Assembly: GCA_038203955.1 (NCBI GenBank)
Contig: JBBRDK010000006.1
Coordinates: 7,416 to 71,415, forward strand
Direction of reading: 5' to 3'
Source: JALYUA01 sp038203955
GTDB lineage: Bacteria > Acidobacteriota > Thermoanaerobaculia > UBA5066 > Gp7-AA6
DNA length: 64,000 bases
Both the position numbers and the translations under genes were made by a program. The notes under the pieces are model-generated. The model saw only the letters and a program-made list of their open reading frames with translations. It made no database searches and was not told the origin of the DNA. Of the stretch, positions 18,111 through 26,742 are shown one piece after another. Numbering within the stretch: position 1 is the first letter of the stretch; each line of letters starts with the position of its first letter.

Positions 18111-18226
18111 CCCGATCTAGTTGACCGCGGAGTACCGCGGCCGTCTCGCTCCCGTTGGTCGCTCGGCTCCCGATCTAGTTGTCCGCGGAGTACCGCGGCC
18201 GTCTCGCTCCCGTTGGTCGCTCGGCT
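18111..18226. repeat. Two tandem 58-bp repeat units between hemA and hemC
   Basis: Unit 1 (18111-18168) and unit 2 (18169-18226) differ at a single base (TTGACC versus TTGTCC). Each starts CCCGATCTAGTTG and contains the hairpin CCGCGG-AGTA-CCGCGG followed by two TCGCTC boxes. The array is followed by CCCGATTCCCGG, and hemC starts 33 bp after it. A third copy with one substitution lies at 27834-27891, also about 30 bp upstream of a start codon. No coding function is apparent; there are no spacers, so it is not a CRISPR array. Confidence 0.9.
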
Positions 18227-18259
18227 CCCGATTCCCGGCCTCTTCCAGGGGGGATCCCG

Positions 18260-19186
18260 ATGACGGCGGTCGCGATTCCGGGACGGATCCGGCTCGCCGC
18301 CCGAGGCTCCGCGCTCTCGCTGGCGCAGGTCGAGCTCATCGCGAGGGCTCTCGGCCCGCTGGTCGAGACGGAGATCGCGACCTACCGCACGACGGGGGAC
18401 CGGCTGTCGCACCTGGATGCCGCGATCACGGGCAAGGGAATCTTCACGAAGGAGATCGACGAGGCGCTCCTGGACGGCCGCGCCGACGTCGGCGTCCACA
18501 GCCTGAAGGACCTGCCGTCCGAGCTTGCGGCCGGTCTCGTCCTCGCCGCCGTCCCGCCTCGCGAGGATGCGAGCGACGTGCTGATCTCGCGGCCGCGCCG
18601 GAAATTCGCGGACCTGCCGCCCGGAGCGCGCGTGGGCACCGGAAGCCCGCGGCGCAGGGCCCAGCTCCTCGCCGCCCGGCCGGACCTCTCCGTTTCGGAA
18701 GCCCGCGGCAACGTCGACACGCGGATCCGAAGGCTCGAGGAAGGGCGGTGGGACGCCATCGTCCTCGCGCAGGCGGGACTCGCGCGCCTGGAGCGCCTGT
18801 CGGAGGTCGATGACGTCTTCGGCCCGGAGCTTCTTCTGCCCGCGATCGGGCAGGGCGCCCTGGCGCTCGTGGCGCGCGCTGGCGACACGGCGGTTCTCGA
18901 CACCCTCGCCGCCCTCGATCACCGGTCTTCGCACCGCGAGGTGCTCGCCGAGCGCGGCCTTCTCCGCCTCCTGCACGCGGGCTGCCGGGCGCCGCTCGCC
19001 GGCCGCGCCGTGGTTTCGGGAGACCGCATGGTCCTTTCGGCCGGCGTCTACTCGCTCGACGGCCGCGTCGCGATGCGGGAAGAGGCGGAGGGACCGGCGG
19101 ACGAGCCCGACGCGCTCGCGGAGCGGGTGGCGCGCCGGCTTCTCGCCCGGGGAGCGGCGCGTCTTCTGGAGAAGGCGCGGGAGTGA
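18260..19186 (+). CDS. hemC: Porphobilinogen deaminase (hydroxymethylbilane synthase)
   Basis: A 308-residue cytosolic enzyme that polymerises four porphobilinogens to hydroxymethylbilane. Seen: LAARGSALSLAQ at the N-terminus, the catalytic segment DVGVHSLKDLP, the arginine-rich binding stretch GTGSPRRRAQLL, and the cofactor cysteine in LLHAGCRAPLAG, which holds the dipyrromethane primer. ATG at 18260 is used because GGGGGGAT precedes it and the repeat array ends upstream. It overlaps hemD by GTGA. Confidence 0.96.
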   Translation: MTAVAIPGRIRLAARGSALSLAQVELIARALGPLVETEIATYRTTGDRLSHLDAAITGKGIFTKEIDEALLDGRADVGVHSLKDLPSELAAGLVLAAVPPREDASDVLISRPRRKFADLPPGARVGTGSPRRRAQLLAARPDLSVSEARGNVDTRIRRLEEGRWDAIVLAQAGLARLERLSEVDDVFGPELLLPAIGQGALALVARAGDTAVLDTLAALDHRSSHREVLAERGLLRLLHAGCRAPLAGRAVVSGDRMVLSAGVYSLDGRVAMREEAEGPADEPDALAERVARRLLARGAARLLEKARE

Positions 19187-19953
19187 TTCCTCTCGCCGCT
19201 TCCGGAGGGGCGATACCCCTCGCCCTCGTCGTCCGCTCCGGAGCCCTCGACTTTCCGCGCCCATCGGACGGCGCGGTCCTCGAGGTCTTCGAGAAGATCA
19301 CCCATGCGATCGAGCCCCTCGCGGCCGATTCCGCCGTGCTGACGGAGCCCGCGGCCCTCGCGGTCTTCACGAGCCAGGTCGCCGTCCGTCTGTTCTTCGA
19401 AGACGCCGAGCGGAGACGGCTCTTCGCGCAGAGCCTCTCGGCCGGGCGCGTCGCGGCGGTCGGGCAATCGACGGCCGCCGCCCTGCGCGACGTCGGCGTC
19501 GAGCCCGCGATCGTCGCGGCCGGCTCCGGCGCGAGCGTTCTCGACCGGCTTCCGCGCCGGCTGGAGGGATGGCGCGTCCTCCTCCCGAGGGGAGAGGATG
19601 CGACGCTCGAGCTGCCGGGGGGCCTCGCCGCCCGCGGCGCGCGGCTGCGTCCGATGGTCCTCTACCGGAAGGTGCCGGCCCCTCCCGATCCGGCGCTCGA
19701 TGCGGAGATCGCGAGCGGCGCCTTCTTCGCGCTCGCGACCACGTCGCCCGCCGCCGCGAGCTGGCTGTTCACGAACGCGAGCCCCGCCGCCATGGAACGC
19801 CTGCGCGAAATCCCTGCCGTCGTGCTCGGCCGCTACACGGGCCGGTATCTGACTTCGCATGGGATCGAACGGGTCGAGACCGCGGCCCAGCCCACGTTCC
19901 ACGCGATCCTCGAGCGCCTGGCCGAGCTTGCCGCCGCCCGGCGCACGGAATAG
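19183..19953 (+). CDS. hemD: Uroporphyrinogen-III synthase
   Basis: A 256-residue protein in the hemC-hemD-hemB position. Sequence is poorly conserved in this family. Visible features fit: AVFTSQVAVRLFF, VAAVGQSTAAALRDVGVEP, RVLLPRGEDATLELPGGL and the C-terminal ALATTSPAAASWLF. It cyclises hydroxymethylbilane with inversion of ring D. The GTG start at 19183 overlaps the hemC stop. The call depends partly on operon context, but the motif pattern supports it independently. Confidence 0.9.
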   Translation: MIPLAASGGAIPLALVVRSGALDFPRPSDGAVLEVFEKITHAIEPLAADSAVLTEPAALAVFTSQVAVRLFFEDAERRRLFAQSLSAGRVAAVGQSTAAALRDVGVEPAIVAAGSGASVLDRLPRRLEGWRVLLPRGEDATLELPGGLAARGARLRPMVLYRKVPAPPDPALDAEIASGAFFALATTSPAAASWLFTNASPAAMERLREIPAVVLGRYTGRYLTSHGIERVETAAQPTFHAILERLAELAAARRTE

Positions 19954-19963
19954 ATTCGCCCGC

Positions 19964-20956
19964 GTGAGCCCGTTTCCCACCCACCGCCCGCGGCGGTTGC
20001 GCCGCAGCCCCGCCCTGCGCCGGCTGGTGCGCGAGACGCGCCTGTCGTCCGACCAGCTCGTCGCCCCGCTCTTCGTGCGCCACGGCCGCGGCGTGCGCGA
20101 GGAGATCTCCTCCCTCCCCGGCGTCTTCCGCCTGTCGCCCGACGAGGCGCTCGCGGCCTGCCAGGAGCTCTCCGCCGCCCGCGTCCCCGCGGTGATCCTG
20201 TTCGGTATCCCGGAGCGCAAGGATGAGACGGGCAGCGAGGGCTGGGACGACTCGGCCGCCGTGCAGACGACCGTTCGCCTCCTGAAGAAGGCGCTTCCCG
20301 ATCTCCTCGTCGTCACCGACGTCTGCCTGGACGAGTACACGTCTCACGGGCATTGCGGGGTGATCCGGGACGGAGACGTCGACAACGACGCGACGCTTCC
20401 CCTTCTGGCTCGCTGCGCCCTTTCGCACGCTCGCGCCGGGGCGGACGTCGTCGCGCCGTCCGACATGATGGACGGGCGCGTCGCCGCGATCCGCGAGGGC
20501 CTCGACGAGGACGGATTCGCCGACATCGCCATCCTGGCGTACGCCGCCAAGTCGGCGTCGGCCTTTTACGGACCGTTCCGTGAGGCGGCGGATTCCGCTC
20601 CGAAGTTTGGCGACCGGCGCAGCTACCAGATGGATCCCGCCAACCGGCGCGAGGCGATGCGGGAGATCGCGCTCGACCTCGAAGAGGGGGCGGACGCCGT
20701 CATGGTGAAACCCGCGCTCGCGTACCTGGACGTCATCCGCGAAGCGCGCGAGAGCTTCGACGCGCCGATCGCCGCCTACAACGTGTCCGGCGAGTACGCG
20801 ATGGTCAAGGCCGCCGCGGCAAACGGCTGGATCGACGAGAAGCGCATCGTGCTCGAAATTCTGACCGGGATCGTCCGCGCGGGAGCGGACTTCGTGCTGA
20901 CGTACCACGCTCTCGACGCCGCGCGGTGGGTGGCCGAGGGCGGGCTCCCCGCGTGA
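19964..20956 (+). CDS. hemB: Delta-aminolevulinic acid dehydratase (porphobilinogen synthase)
   Basis: A 330-residue enzyme condensing two aminolevulinates to porphobilinogen. The two Schiff-base lysines are in AYAAKSASAFYGPF and AVMVKPALAYLD. The metal site reads DVCLDEYTSHGHCG: two of the three zinc cysteines are kept, but the middle one is Asp, so it lies between the classic Cys3 zinc type and the Asp-rich magnesium type. GTG at 19964 gives the usual start PFPTHRPRRLRR; an ATG further upstream lies inside hemD. It follows hemD by 10 bp. Confidence 0.96.
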   Translation: MSPFPTHRPRRLRRSPALRRLVRETRLSSDQLVAPLFVRHGRGVREEISSLPGVFRLSPDEALAACQELSAARVPAVILFGIPERKDETGSEGWDDSAAVQTTVRLLKKALPDLLVVTDVCLDEYTSHGHCGVIRDGDVDNDATLPLLARCALSHARAGADVVAPSDMMDGRVAAIREGLDEDGFADIAILAYAAKSASAFYGPFREAADSAPKFGDRRSYQMDPANRREAMREIALDLEEGADAVMVKPALAYLDVIREARESFDAPIAAYNVSGEYAMVKAAAANGWIDEKRIVLEILTGIVRAGADFVLTYHALDAARWVAEGGLPA

Positions 20957-21014
20957 CGCGTTGACGCGCCAGCCCGGCGTCCGGCGGGCCCGGGCCCGCG
21001 CCGCCGCGGGAGGC

Positions 21015-22346
21015 GTGAAGTCGAAAGCCCTCTTTCGCCGCGCGACGGCCCTCATGCCGGGCGGAGTCAGCTCGCCCGTGCGTTCTTTCGCGTCGGTCGG
21101 CGGGGAGCCCTTCTTCGCGGCGGCCGGCCGCGGGGCCCGGCTGCGCGACGCCGACGGACGTTCGTACATCGACTACGTTCAGTCCTACGGGCCGCACCTC
21201 TTCGGGCACGTTCCTCTCTTCGTGCGCAACGCGCTCTCGCGCGCCATCCGCCGCGGCACCTCGTTCGGCGCGCCGACCGAGCTCGAGGTCCGGCTGGCCG
21301 GGCGCGTCGCCGCGATGGTTCCCTCCGTCGAGATGGTGCGGTTCGTCAACTCGGGGACGGAAGCCACCATGAGCGCGATCCGCCTCGCCCGGGGCGCGAC
21401 GGGACGGGCAAGGATCGTGAAGACCGACGGCGGATACCACGGCCACGGCGATGCGTTCCTGGTGTCCGCGGGCTCGGGGGTCGCGACGCTGGGCATCGCG
21501 GGCAGCCCCGGCGTGCCGGCCGCCGCCGCCGCCCTGACCACGGTGGTCCCTTACAACGACGCCGGAGCGCTGGCCCGCGCGTTCGAGAGCTTCCCCGGCG
21601 AGATCGCCGCGTTCATCGTCGAGCCCGTCGCGGCGAACATGGGCGTGGTGCCGCCGCGCGCCGGCTACCTGCAGGCGGTCCGCGACTTGACGCGCGAGAA
21701 CGGCGCGCTGCTCGTGTTCGACGAGGTCATCAGCGGGTTTCGCCTCGCGCCCGGGGGCGCTCAGGAGCTCTACGGGGTCCTGCCCGATCTGACGACGCTC
21801 GGAAAGATCCTCGGAGGCGGCCTTCCCGTCGGCGCCTACGGCGGGTCGCGCGAGCTGATGTCCCGCATGGCGCCGTCGGGCCCGGTGTACCAGGCGGGCA
21901 CGCTCTCCGGGAATCCTCTCGCCATGGAGGCCGGGCTCGCGATGCTCGGCGAGATCGCGCGGCATCCTCCGTACGCGAGGCTCCAGAGCCTGGGCGCGCT
22001 TCTCGAAGAACGCGTGCGCGAGGCGATCGCGTCAGCCGGCGTGGCCGACCGCGTCCGCTACCAGAGGGTCGCCTCTCTCTCGACGCTCTTCTTCGCGCCG
22101 GGCGACCTCCCCGATTTCGCCGCCGCGAAGAGGAGCGACACCGCCCGCTACGCGGCCTTCTTCCACGCAATGCGCGAGCGGGGAATCTTTCTGCCGCCGG
22201 CGCAATTCGAAGCGTGGTTCCTGTCGACGGCGCACACGGAGGCGGACGTGAGGAAGACAGCTCGGATGGTGGCGGAGAGCCTAGGCGTGGCGTTCGAGGG
22301 GACAGAAGGCGGCAGGCGGACGGAGAACGGGGCCGGGAATCGGTAA
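21015..22346 (+). CDS. hemL: Glutamate-1-semialdehyde 2,1-aminomutase
   Basis: A PLP enzyme of 443 residues that converts glutamate-1-semialdehyde to 5-aminolevulinate. The N-terminus SKALFRRATALMPGGVSSPV matches the family, as do GYHGHGDAF and FDEVISGFRLAPGGAQ. The PLP lysine is in LTTLGKILGGGLPVGAYGG. I chose GTG at 21015 because it reproduces the family N-terminus; TTG at 20961 is the other candidate, and neither has an ideally spaced ribosome site. The last 20 or so residues (EGTEGGRRTENG) are a tail formed by the run into intergenic repeat sequence. It is the last gene of the plus-strand haem operon. Confidence 0.95.
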   Translation: MKSKALFRRATALMPGGVSSPVRSFASVGGEPFFAAAGRGARLRDADGRSYIDYVQSYGPHLFGHVPLFVRNALSRAIRRGTSFGAPTELEVRLAGRVAAMVPSVEMVRFVNSGTEATMSAIRLARGATGRARIVKTDGGYHGHGDAFLVSAGSGVATLGIAGSPGVPAAAAALTTVVPYNDAGALARAFESFPGEIAAFIVEPVAANMGVVPPRAGYLQAVRDLTRENGALLVFDEVISGFRLAPGGAQELYGVLPDLTTLGKILGGGLPVGAYGGSRELMSRMAPSGPVYQAGTLSGNPLAMEAGLAMLGEIARHPPYARLQSLGALLEERVREAIASAGVADRVRYQRVASLSTLFFAPGDLPDFAAAKRSDTARYAAFFHAMRERGIFLPPAQFEAWFLSTAHTEADVRKTARMVAESLGVAFEGTEGGRRTENGAGNR

Positions 22347-22458
22347 TCGGGAATCGGGAATCGAAGGGCAGCCGCTTTACTAAACGAGAGATCGAACTCG
22401 GTTTAACCGGTTCACTCTCACTCTCGACTCTTAACTCTCAACTCTCAACTCCGAACGC
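22338..22458. repeat. Intergenic short-period repeats between hemL and the antiporter gene
   Basis: Two blocks: GGGAATCG units (about 22338-22363, the reverse complement of the CGATTCCC seeds that flank the 58-bp repeats) and ACTCTCA/CAACTCT units (22413-22470). The second block runs into the last codons of the antiporter gene. The stretch lies between convergent stops and has no coding potential of its own. Confidence 0.65.
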
Positions 22459-24171
22459 TCAACTCTCAACTTCATCAAACCCTCGAAAGCGCTCATGCCT
22501 CTCGCGTCTTATCTCCGACGTCTCCGCTTCGACCCAGGGCAGCGGGAAGCCGAAGTGTTTCAGCGTGCGGCTGGAGATCTCAAGCGACGTCTCGAATTCT
22601 TCCGCGACGACCTCGTCGGCGCCGAGGGCGGCGATCTCGGGGATCTCCGCCAGGTACCGCGTCCGCGCGATCAGGAATACGCCCGGCGCAAGGTCCCGGC
22701 AGAGGCGGACCGCGCGCCGCGTCGCCCGCGGGTCGGACAGCAGGACGAGGGCGGCGCGCGCCCGCTCGATTCCGCAGTACCTCAGCACGCTGTCGTTCGA
22801 CGCGTCCCCGTATTCGACGGCGAGGTCCTTGCCGCGGGCCCGGGCAACGCGCTCGGGGTTCAACTCGAGGATCCGGAACGGAATCTTCGAGCGGCCGAGC
22901 ACGCGGGCGAGCGTCTCTCCCGTGTGTCCGAACCCGAGGATGACGACGTGGCCCTCGACCGGGGCGTCTCCGGGCGCCGACGCCTTCGATTCCGGTGCGC
23001 CGCGGGTCCCGCCGGCGAGCTTCTGCGCGATGCCGTGGCTCGCTTCGAAGAGGAACGGCGTCGCGATCATCGACGCGATGGCAGCCGCGAGGATCGCCTG
23101 GTACTCGCCCCGGTCGATTCCCCCGGCCAGGTGCGCCGCGGACAAAAGCACGAACGAGAACTCGCCGATCTGCGCGAGGGAGATGCCGACGACGACCGCG
23201 ACCCGGGCGCCGTAACCCAGGAGAAGGACCGGAAGGGCGCCGAGCACCGCCTTGCCCACGAGGACGAAGGCGAGGACCGACGCGACCGCGATCGGACGGT
23301 TTAAGAGGACGCGCGGATCGAACAGCATTCCGACGGAGACGAAAAAGAGAGCGCTGAACGCGTCCCGAAACGGCGCGACGTCCGCCACCGCCTGATGGCC
23401 GAACTCGGACTCGGAGACCACGAGCCCGGCGAGGAACGCGCCGAGCGCCAGCGACAGGCCGGCCGCCGCCGTGCCGAGCGCAGTCCCGAACACGAGCAGG
23501 AGAACGGCCAGCGTGAAGAGCTCCTTCTGGCGGGTCCTCACCATGGCGGCCAGAAGGCGAGGGACGATTTTGCGCGCGGCAACAGCGATGACGATCACCG
23601 TCACGGCCGCCTTGCCGAGAGCCAGGGCGAGCGCGCCCAGCCCCAGACTGCCCTTGGAGGACAGCGGCGCCACAAGGAGCATCATCGGCACGACCATCAG
23701 GTCTCCGAACAGGTTGATCCCGACGAGAAAGCGGCCGTGGGGGGAGTCCGTCTCGCCGCGGTCCATCAGCAGCTTCAGCAGGATCACCGTCGTGCACGTC
23801 ACGACCAGGAACCCGAAGAGCACACCCCGGGAGAACGGCTCTCCCAGCAGGGCGCCGAGGCCGGCGGCGGCGGCCACAACGCCGAAGAACTGGAGGGGAC
23901 CCGCGATCCACACGATCCGGCCGAGCCGCCGGATGCTCGACACCGACAGGTCGAGCCCGACCGTGAACAGGAGGAGCACGACGCCCACCTCCGCCAGGGT
24001 TTCGACGGCGGAGACGTCCTTGACCAGGCCGAGCCCGTACGGGCCGAGCAGGATCCCGGCCGCGAGGAAGCCGACGAGCGGGGGCTGCCGGACGCGCTGA
24101 ACGAGCCACGCCGCCGCGAGGGCGGCGAGGAGGACGAGGGCGAGCGGGCCCAGGAACGCCGGCGTCGACAC
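22459..24171 (-). CDS. CPA2-family cation:proton antiporter with TrkA-N domain (KefB type)
   Basis: A 570-residue inner-membrane transporter. Residues 1 to about 390 form some twelve helices of the Na+/H+ exchanger fold (QPPLVGFLAAGILLGPYGLG, then VGVVLLLFTVGLDLSV and LSLALGAFLAGLVVSESEFG). The C-terminal cytoplasmic TrkA-N/RCK domain starts at GHVVILGFGHTGETLARVLG and binds NAD(H) or nucleotides, gating the channel part. It is likely involved in K+ efflux or pH balance. The gene is divergent from the POT transporter. It lacks a KefF/KefG-like partner gene, so glutathione control cannot be inferred. Confidence 0.92.
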   Translation of the reverse strand: MSTPAFLGPLALVLLAALAAAWLVQRVRQPPLVGFLAAGILLGPYGLGLVKDVSAVETLAEVGVVLLLFTVGLDLSVSSIRRLGRIVWIAGPLQFFGVVAAAAGLGALLGEPFSRGVLFGFLVVTCTTVILLKLLMDRGETDSPHGRFLVGINLFGDLMVVPMMLLVAPLSSKGSLGLGALALALGKAAVTVIVIAVAARKIVPRLLAAMVRTRQKELFTLAVLLLVFGTALGTAAAGLSLALGAFLAGLVVSESEFGHQAVADVAPFRDAFSALFFVSVGMLFDPRVLLNRPIAVASVLAFVLVGKAVLGALPVLLLGYGARVAVVVGISLAQIGEFSFVLLSAAHLAGGIDRGEYQAILAAAIASMIATPFLFEASHGIAQKLAGGTRGAPESKASAPGDAPVEGHVVILGFGHTGETLARVLGRSKIPFRILELNPERVARARGKDLAVEYGDASNDSVLRYCGIERARAALVLLSDPRATRRAVRLCRDLAPGVFLIARTRYLAEIPEIAALGADEVVAEEFETSLEISSRTLKHFGFPLPWVEAETSEIRRERHERFRGFDEVES

Positions 24172-24315
24172 GCCGGCACTTTACTCCGCGGGAATGCGCG
24201 CGCCGGGCAGGCTCCTTCTGAATGCTTGCGAGGCTTCCGGTCTGGTAGCCTCTGACGAAAGATCCAGGCGGCAGAGGCTCGAGCGACACGGACTCTCACC
24301 CGAAGGGAGCGATGC

Positions 24316-25875
24316 ATGGCGATGAACACGGTCGCGGCAACCGAGAAACAGTGGCTCGGGCATCCGCGCGGCCTCTCCACGCTGTTCTTCACCGAGATGT
24401 GGGAGCGGTTCAGCTATTACGGGATGCGGGGGCTTTTGATCCTTTTCCTGGTGGCGTCCGTCCAGACCGGGGGCTTCGGCCTGACGGACAGGTCGGCGGC
24501 GGCCATCTACGGCCTCTACACGGGGTTCGTGTACCTGATGGCGCTCCCGGGCGGATGGGTAGCGGACCGTATCCTCGGCCAGCGGAACGCGGTGTTCGTC
24601 GGCGGCTGCATCATCGCCGCCGGGCATTTCTGCATGGCGGTTCCGAGCGTCCCGACGTTCTACGGCGGGCTCGTTCTGATCGTCATCGGAACCGGTCTTT
24701 TGAAACCGAACGTCAGCGCGATGGTCGGCGACCTCTATCCGGTGGGCAGCCCGCGCCGGGACGCCGGCTTCTCCGTGTTCTATTCGGGGATCAACGTCGG
24801 CGCCCTCGTCGGGCCGCTGATCTGCGGGTTCCTCGGCGAGCGGGTGAACTGGCACCTCGGTTTCTCCGCCGCAGGCATCGGCATGGTCCTGGGCCTCATT
24901 CAGTACCGCCTGGGCGCGAAGTATCTGGGCAAGGCGGGAATCCGCCGCCCCGAGGAGACGACGACCCTGGCCGACAGGGGGGCGCGCCGCCGGCTGGCGA
25001 TCGGCGCGGCGGTCGTGGTCGGTATCGTCGCGCTCATGGTCGCGCTCCACGTGGCGGGCGTCGTCCGGATGAACCTCTACGACATCGCGAAGGGGACCGG
25101 GTACTTCATGCTCGGCCTCGCCATCCTTTACTTTTCGTCGCTCCTGCTCTTCGCGAAGATCAGCGGCGCGGAGAAGAAACGGATCGGGGTCATCTTCATC
25201 TTCTTCATGGCGGCCGTGCTCTTCTGGGCCGGGTTCGAGCAAGCCGGTTCCTCTTTGAACCTCTTCAGCGACCGGCTCATGAACCGGGACCTCTTCGGCA
25301 AGACCATCCCGACCTCCTGGTACCAGTCGGTCAATTCGATGTTTCTGATCCTCCTCGCGCCCGTCTTCGGCGCGCTGTGGATCAAGCTCGGACGGCGCCA
25401 GCCTTCGACGGCGGCGAAGATGGGGTTCGGACTGCTGTTTCTGGCCGCGGGCTTCCTGGTGCTCGCTCTCGGCGCCACCTACGCGGTGGGCGGCGTCAAG
25501 GTGAGCATGATGTGGATGATCGTGACCTATCTGCTCCATACCGCCGGCGAGCTGTGCCTCTCCCCGGTGGGTCTGTCGAGCGTCACGAAGCTCGCGCCCA
25601 AGAAGCTGGCCGGGCAGCTGATGGGCACCTGGTTCATGGGAACGGCGCTCGGCAATCTGATCGCGGGCCTCGCGGCGGGCGGCTTCGAGGGAATGGGCGT
25701 CTCGGAGCTCTTCGCCGCCGTCGCCAAGGTCACGGGAGTCGCGGGCGTCATCCTTCTGATCTTCGCGCGTCCGATCCGGCGGCTGGTCGGCGGCGCCGAA
25801 GACAACGTCGACGAGACGGCGATCCCGGCCGCGGCGACCGGCGTCCGCGAAGGCGCGTTGCCGGCCGGGGGCTGA
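24316..25875 (+). CDS. POT/PTR2-family proton-dependent oligopeptide transporter
   Basis: A 519-residue, roughly 14-helix inner-membrane symporter importing di- and tripeptides. The family motif in helix 1 is TEMWERFSYYGMRGLL (ExxER), and the PTR2 signature FYSGINVGALVGPLICG follows in helix 5. The segment APKKLAGQLMGTWFMGTALG near the C-terminus is also typical. ATG at 24316 is preceded by AAGGGAG. It stands alone on the plus strand with a 34-bp gap to the convergent DUF481 gene. Confidence 0.95.
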   Translation: MAMNTVAATEKQWLGHPRGLSTLFFTEMWERFSYYGMRGLLILFLVASVQTGGFGLTDRSAAAIYGLYTGFVYLMALPGGWVADRILGQRNAVFVGGCIIAAGHFCMAVPSVPTFYGGLVLIVIGTGLLKPNVSAMVGDLYPVGSPRRDAGFSVFYSGINVGALVGPLICGFLGERVNWHLGFSAAGIGMVLGLIQYRLGAKYLGKAGIRRPEETTTLADRGARRRLAIGAAVVVGIVALMVALHVAGVVRMNLYDIAKGTGYFMLGLAILYFSSLLLFAKISGAEKKRIGVIFIFFMAAVLFWAGFEQAGSSLNLFSDRLMNRDLFGKTIPTSWYQSVNSMFLILLAPVFGALWIKLGRRQPSTAAKMGFGLLFLAAGFLVLALGATYAVGGVKVSMMWMIVTYLLHTAGELCLSPVGLSSVTKLAPKKLAGQLMGTWFMGTALGNLIAGLAAGGFEGMGVSELFAAVAKVTGVAGVILLIFARPIRRLVGGAEDNVDETAIPAAATGVREGALPAGG

Positions 25876-25909
25876 TCGAAACGCGGGCTGCGGCTTTTCC
25901 GGTTCCGCC

Positions 25910-26742
25910 TCAGAACTTCGCGACGAGCGCGGCGGACGTGATGGTGTCCGTCTTCTTTTTTCCGGGCACCGGCTCGTTCAGCGTGAGCCAGGCGTAAGAG
26001 AGCTTCACCGAGAGGACCGTCGTGACGCCCGCGCCGAGCGAGACCTTGTTGGCGAATCGCCAGTCCTTCGAGTCGCTCAGGTCCTCGACGAAGGACGCCT
26101 CTTCGGAAAACTCGCTCGTCTTCGAGAGCTTCCATTTGTATTCGAGGGCGGCGCGCGCGGTCGCGAAGTCCCCGTCTCGGTCCCGGCGGGGACGGGGAGG
26201 ATCCGCCGCTCGCTCGTGTAACCGAGCCCCATCTCGGCCTTGAGCGAGTGGGGGTCCGCCGAGAGAAACTGCCAGGCGGCGCCCGCTTCGCCCGCCCACT
26301 GCCCGTCGATCCCCGCGAAACGGTTTTCCCGATAGGTTCCGAGCCCGTAAATCTCGAGGCGCGGGCTCAATTTCCGGGCGCCGCGGAGGAGTCCCTCGAA
26401 GGTCCGCGCGCTCTCGATCCCGTCGGTCTCGCTGCGGATGAACGCGAGGGAAGCCTTGTAGTTCCACACCCCCGGCGCGTAAAGGACCTCGCCGGCCGCC
26501 CCCAGGGTCTTCGCGTCCGAGTTGCCGGACGTCGCGACATAGGAAGCCTCCGCCTTGCCGGACCAGACGGGGGGCGGCTTCGGCGGATCCTCAGCGAGTG
26601 CGAGCCGGGCGGCCGAGAAGCCGAGGCAGAGCAGGACGATCCGGGTGCCGGACGCGTCAGGTCCCGGACGGACCGCGGGGAGGAAGGGCCGGCACCGCCG
26701 GCACGGCGCGGAGCAGGGGCGCGGCAAACGGCCGCACGGCAA
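25910..26742 (-). pseudogene. DUF481 (YdiY-like) outer-membrane protein, one frameshift
   Basis: The first part of the protein reads in one frame: a hydrophobic signal ending LALA, then WSGKAEASYVATSGNSDAKT, the DUF481 N-terminal strand pattern, to about YTSERRILPVPAG. The second part reads in another frame: ATARAALEYKWKLSKTSEF through to a terminal Phe in TSAALVAKF, typical of a beta-barrel end. The switch falls at a run of four C (26170-26173); one extra base there restores a single frame. The gene is thus either a recent pseudogene or carries a sequencing error. The only start-like codons (TTG at 26742 or 26727) lie inside the upstream gene, so the exact start is uncertain. Role of intact homologues: uncharacterised outer-membrane barrel. 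Confidence 0.75.

Noticed and set aside
18111..18226. The 58-bp tandem units as a CRISPR array
   Set aside because: There are only two units with no spacer between them, and no cas genes nearby.
14987..19264. A 1,425-codon open frame on the minus strand across yceI, hemX, hemA and hemC
   Set aside because: It is antisense to four well-identified genes, rich in Arg, Gly and Pro with no family motif, as expected from high-GC codon bias.
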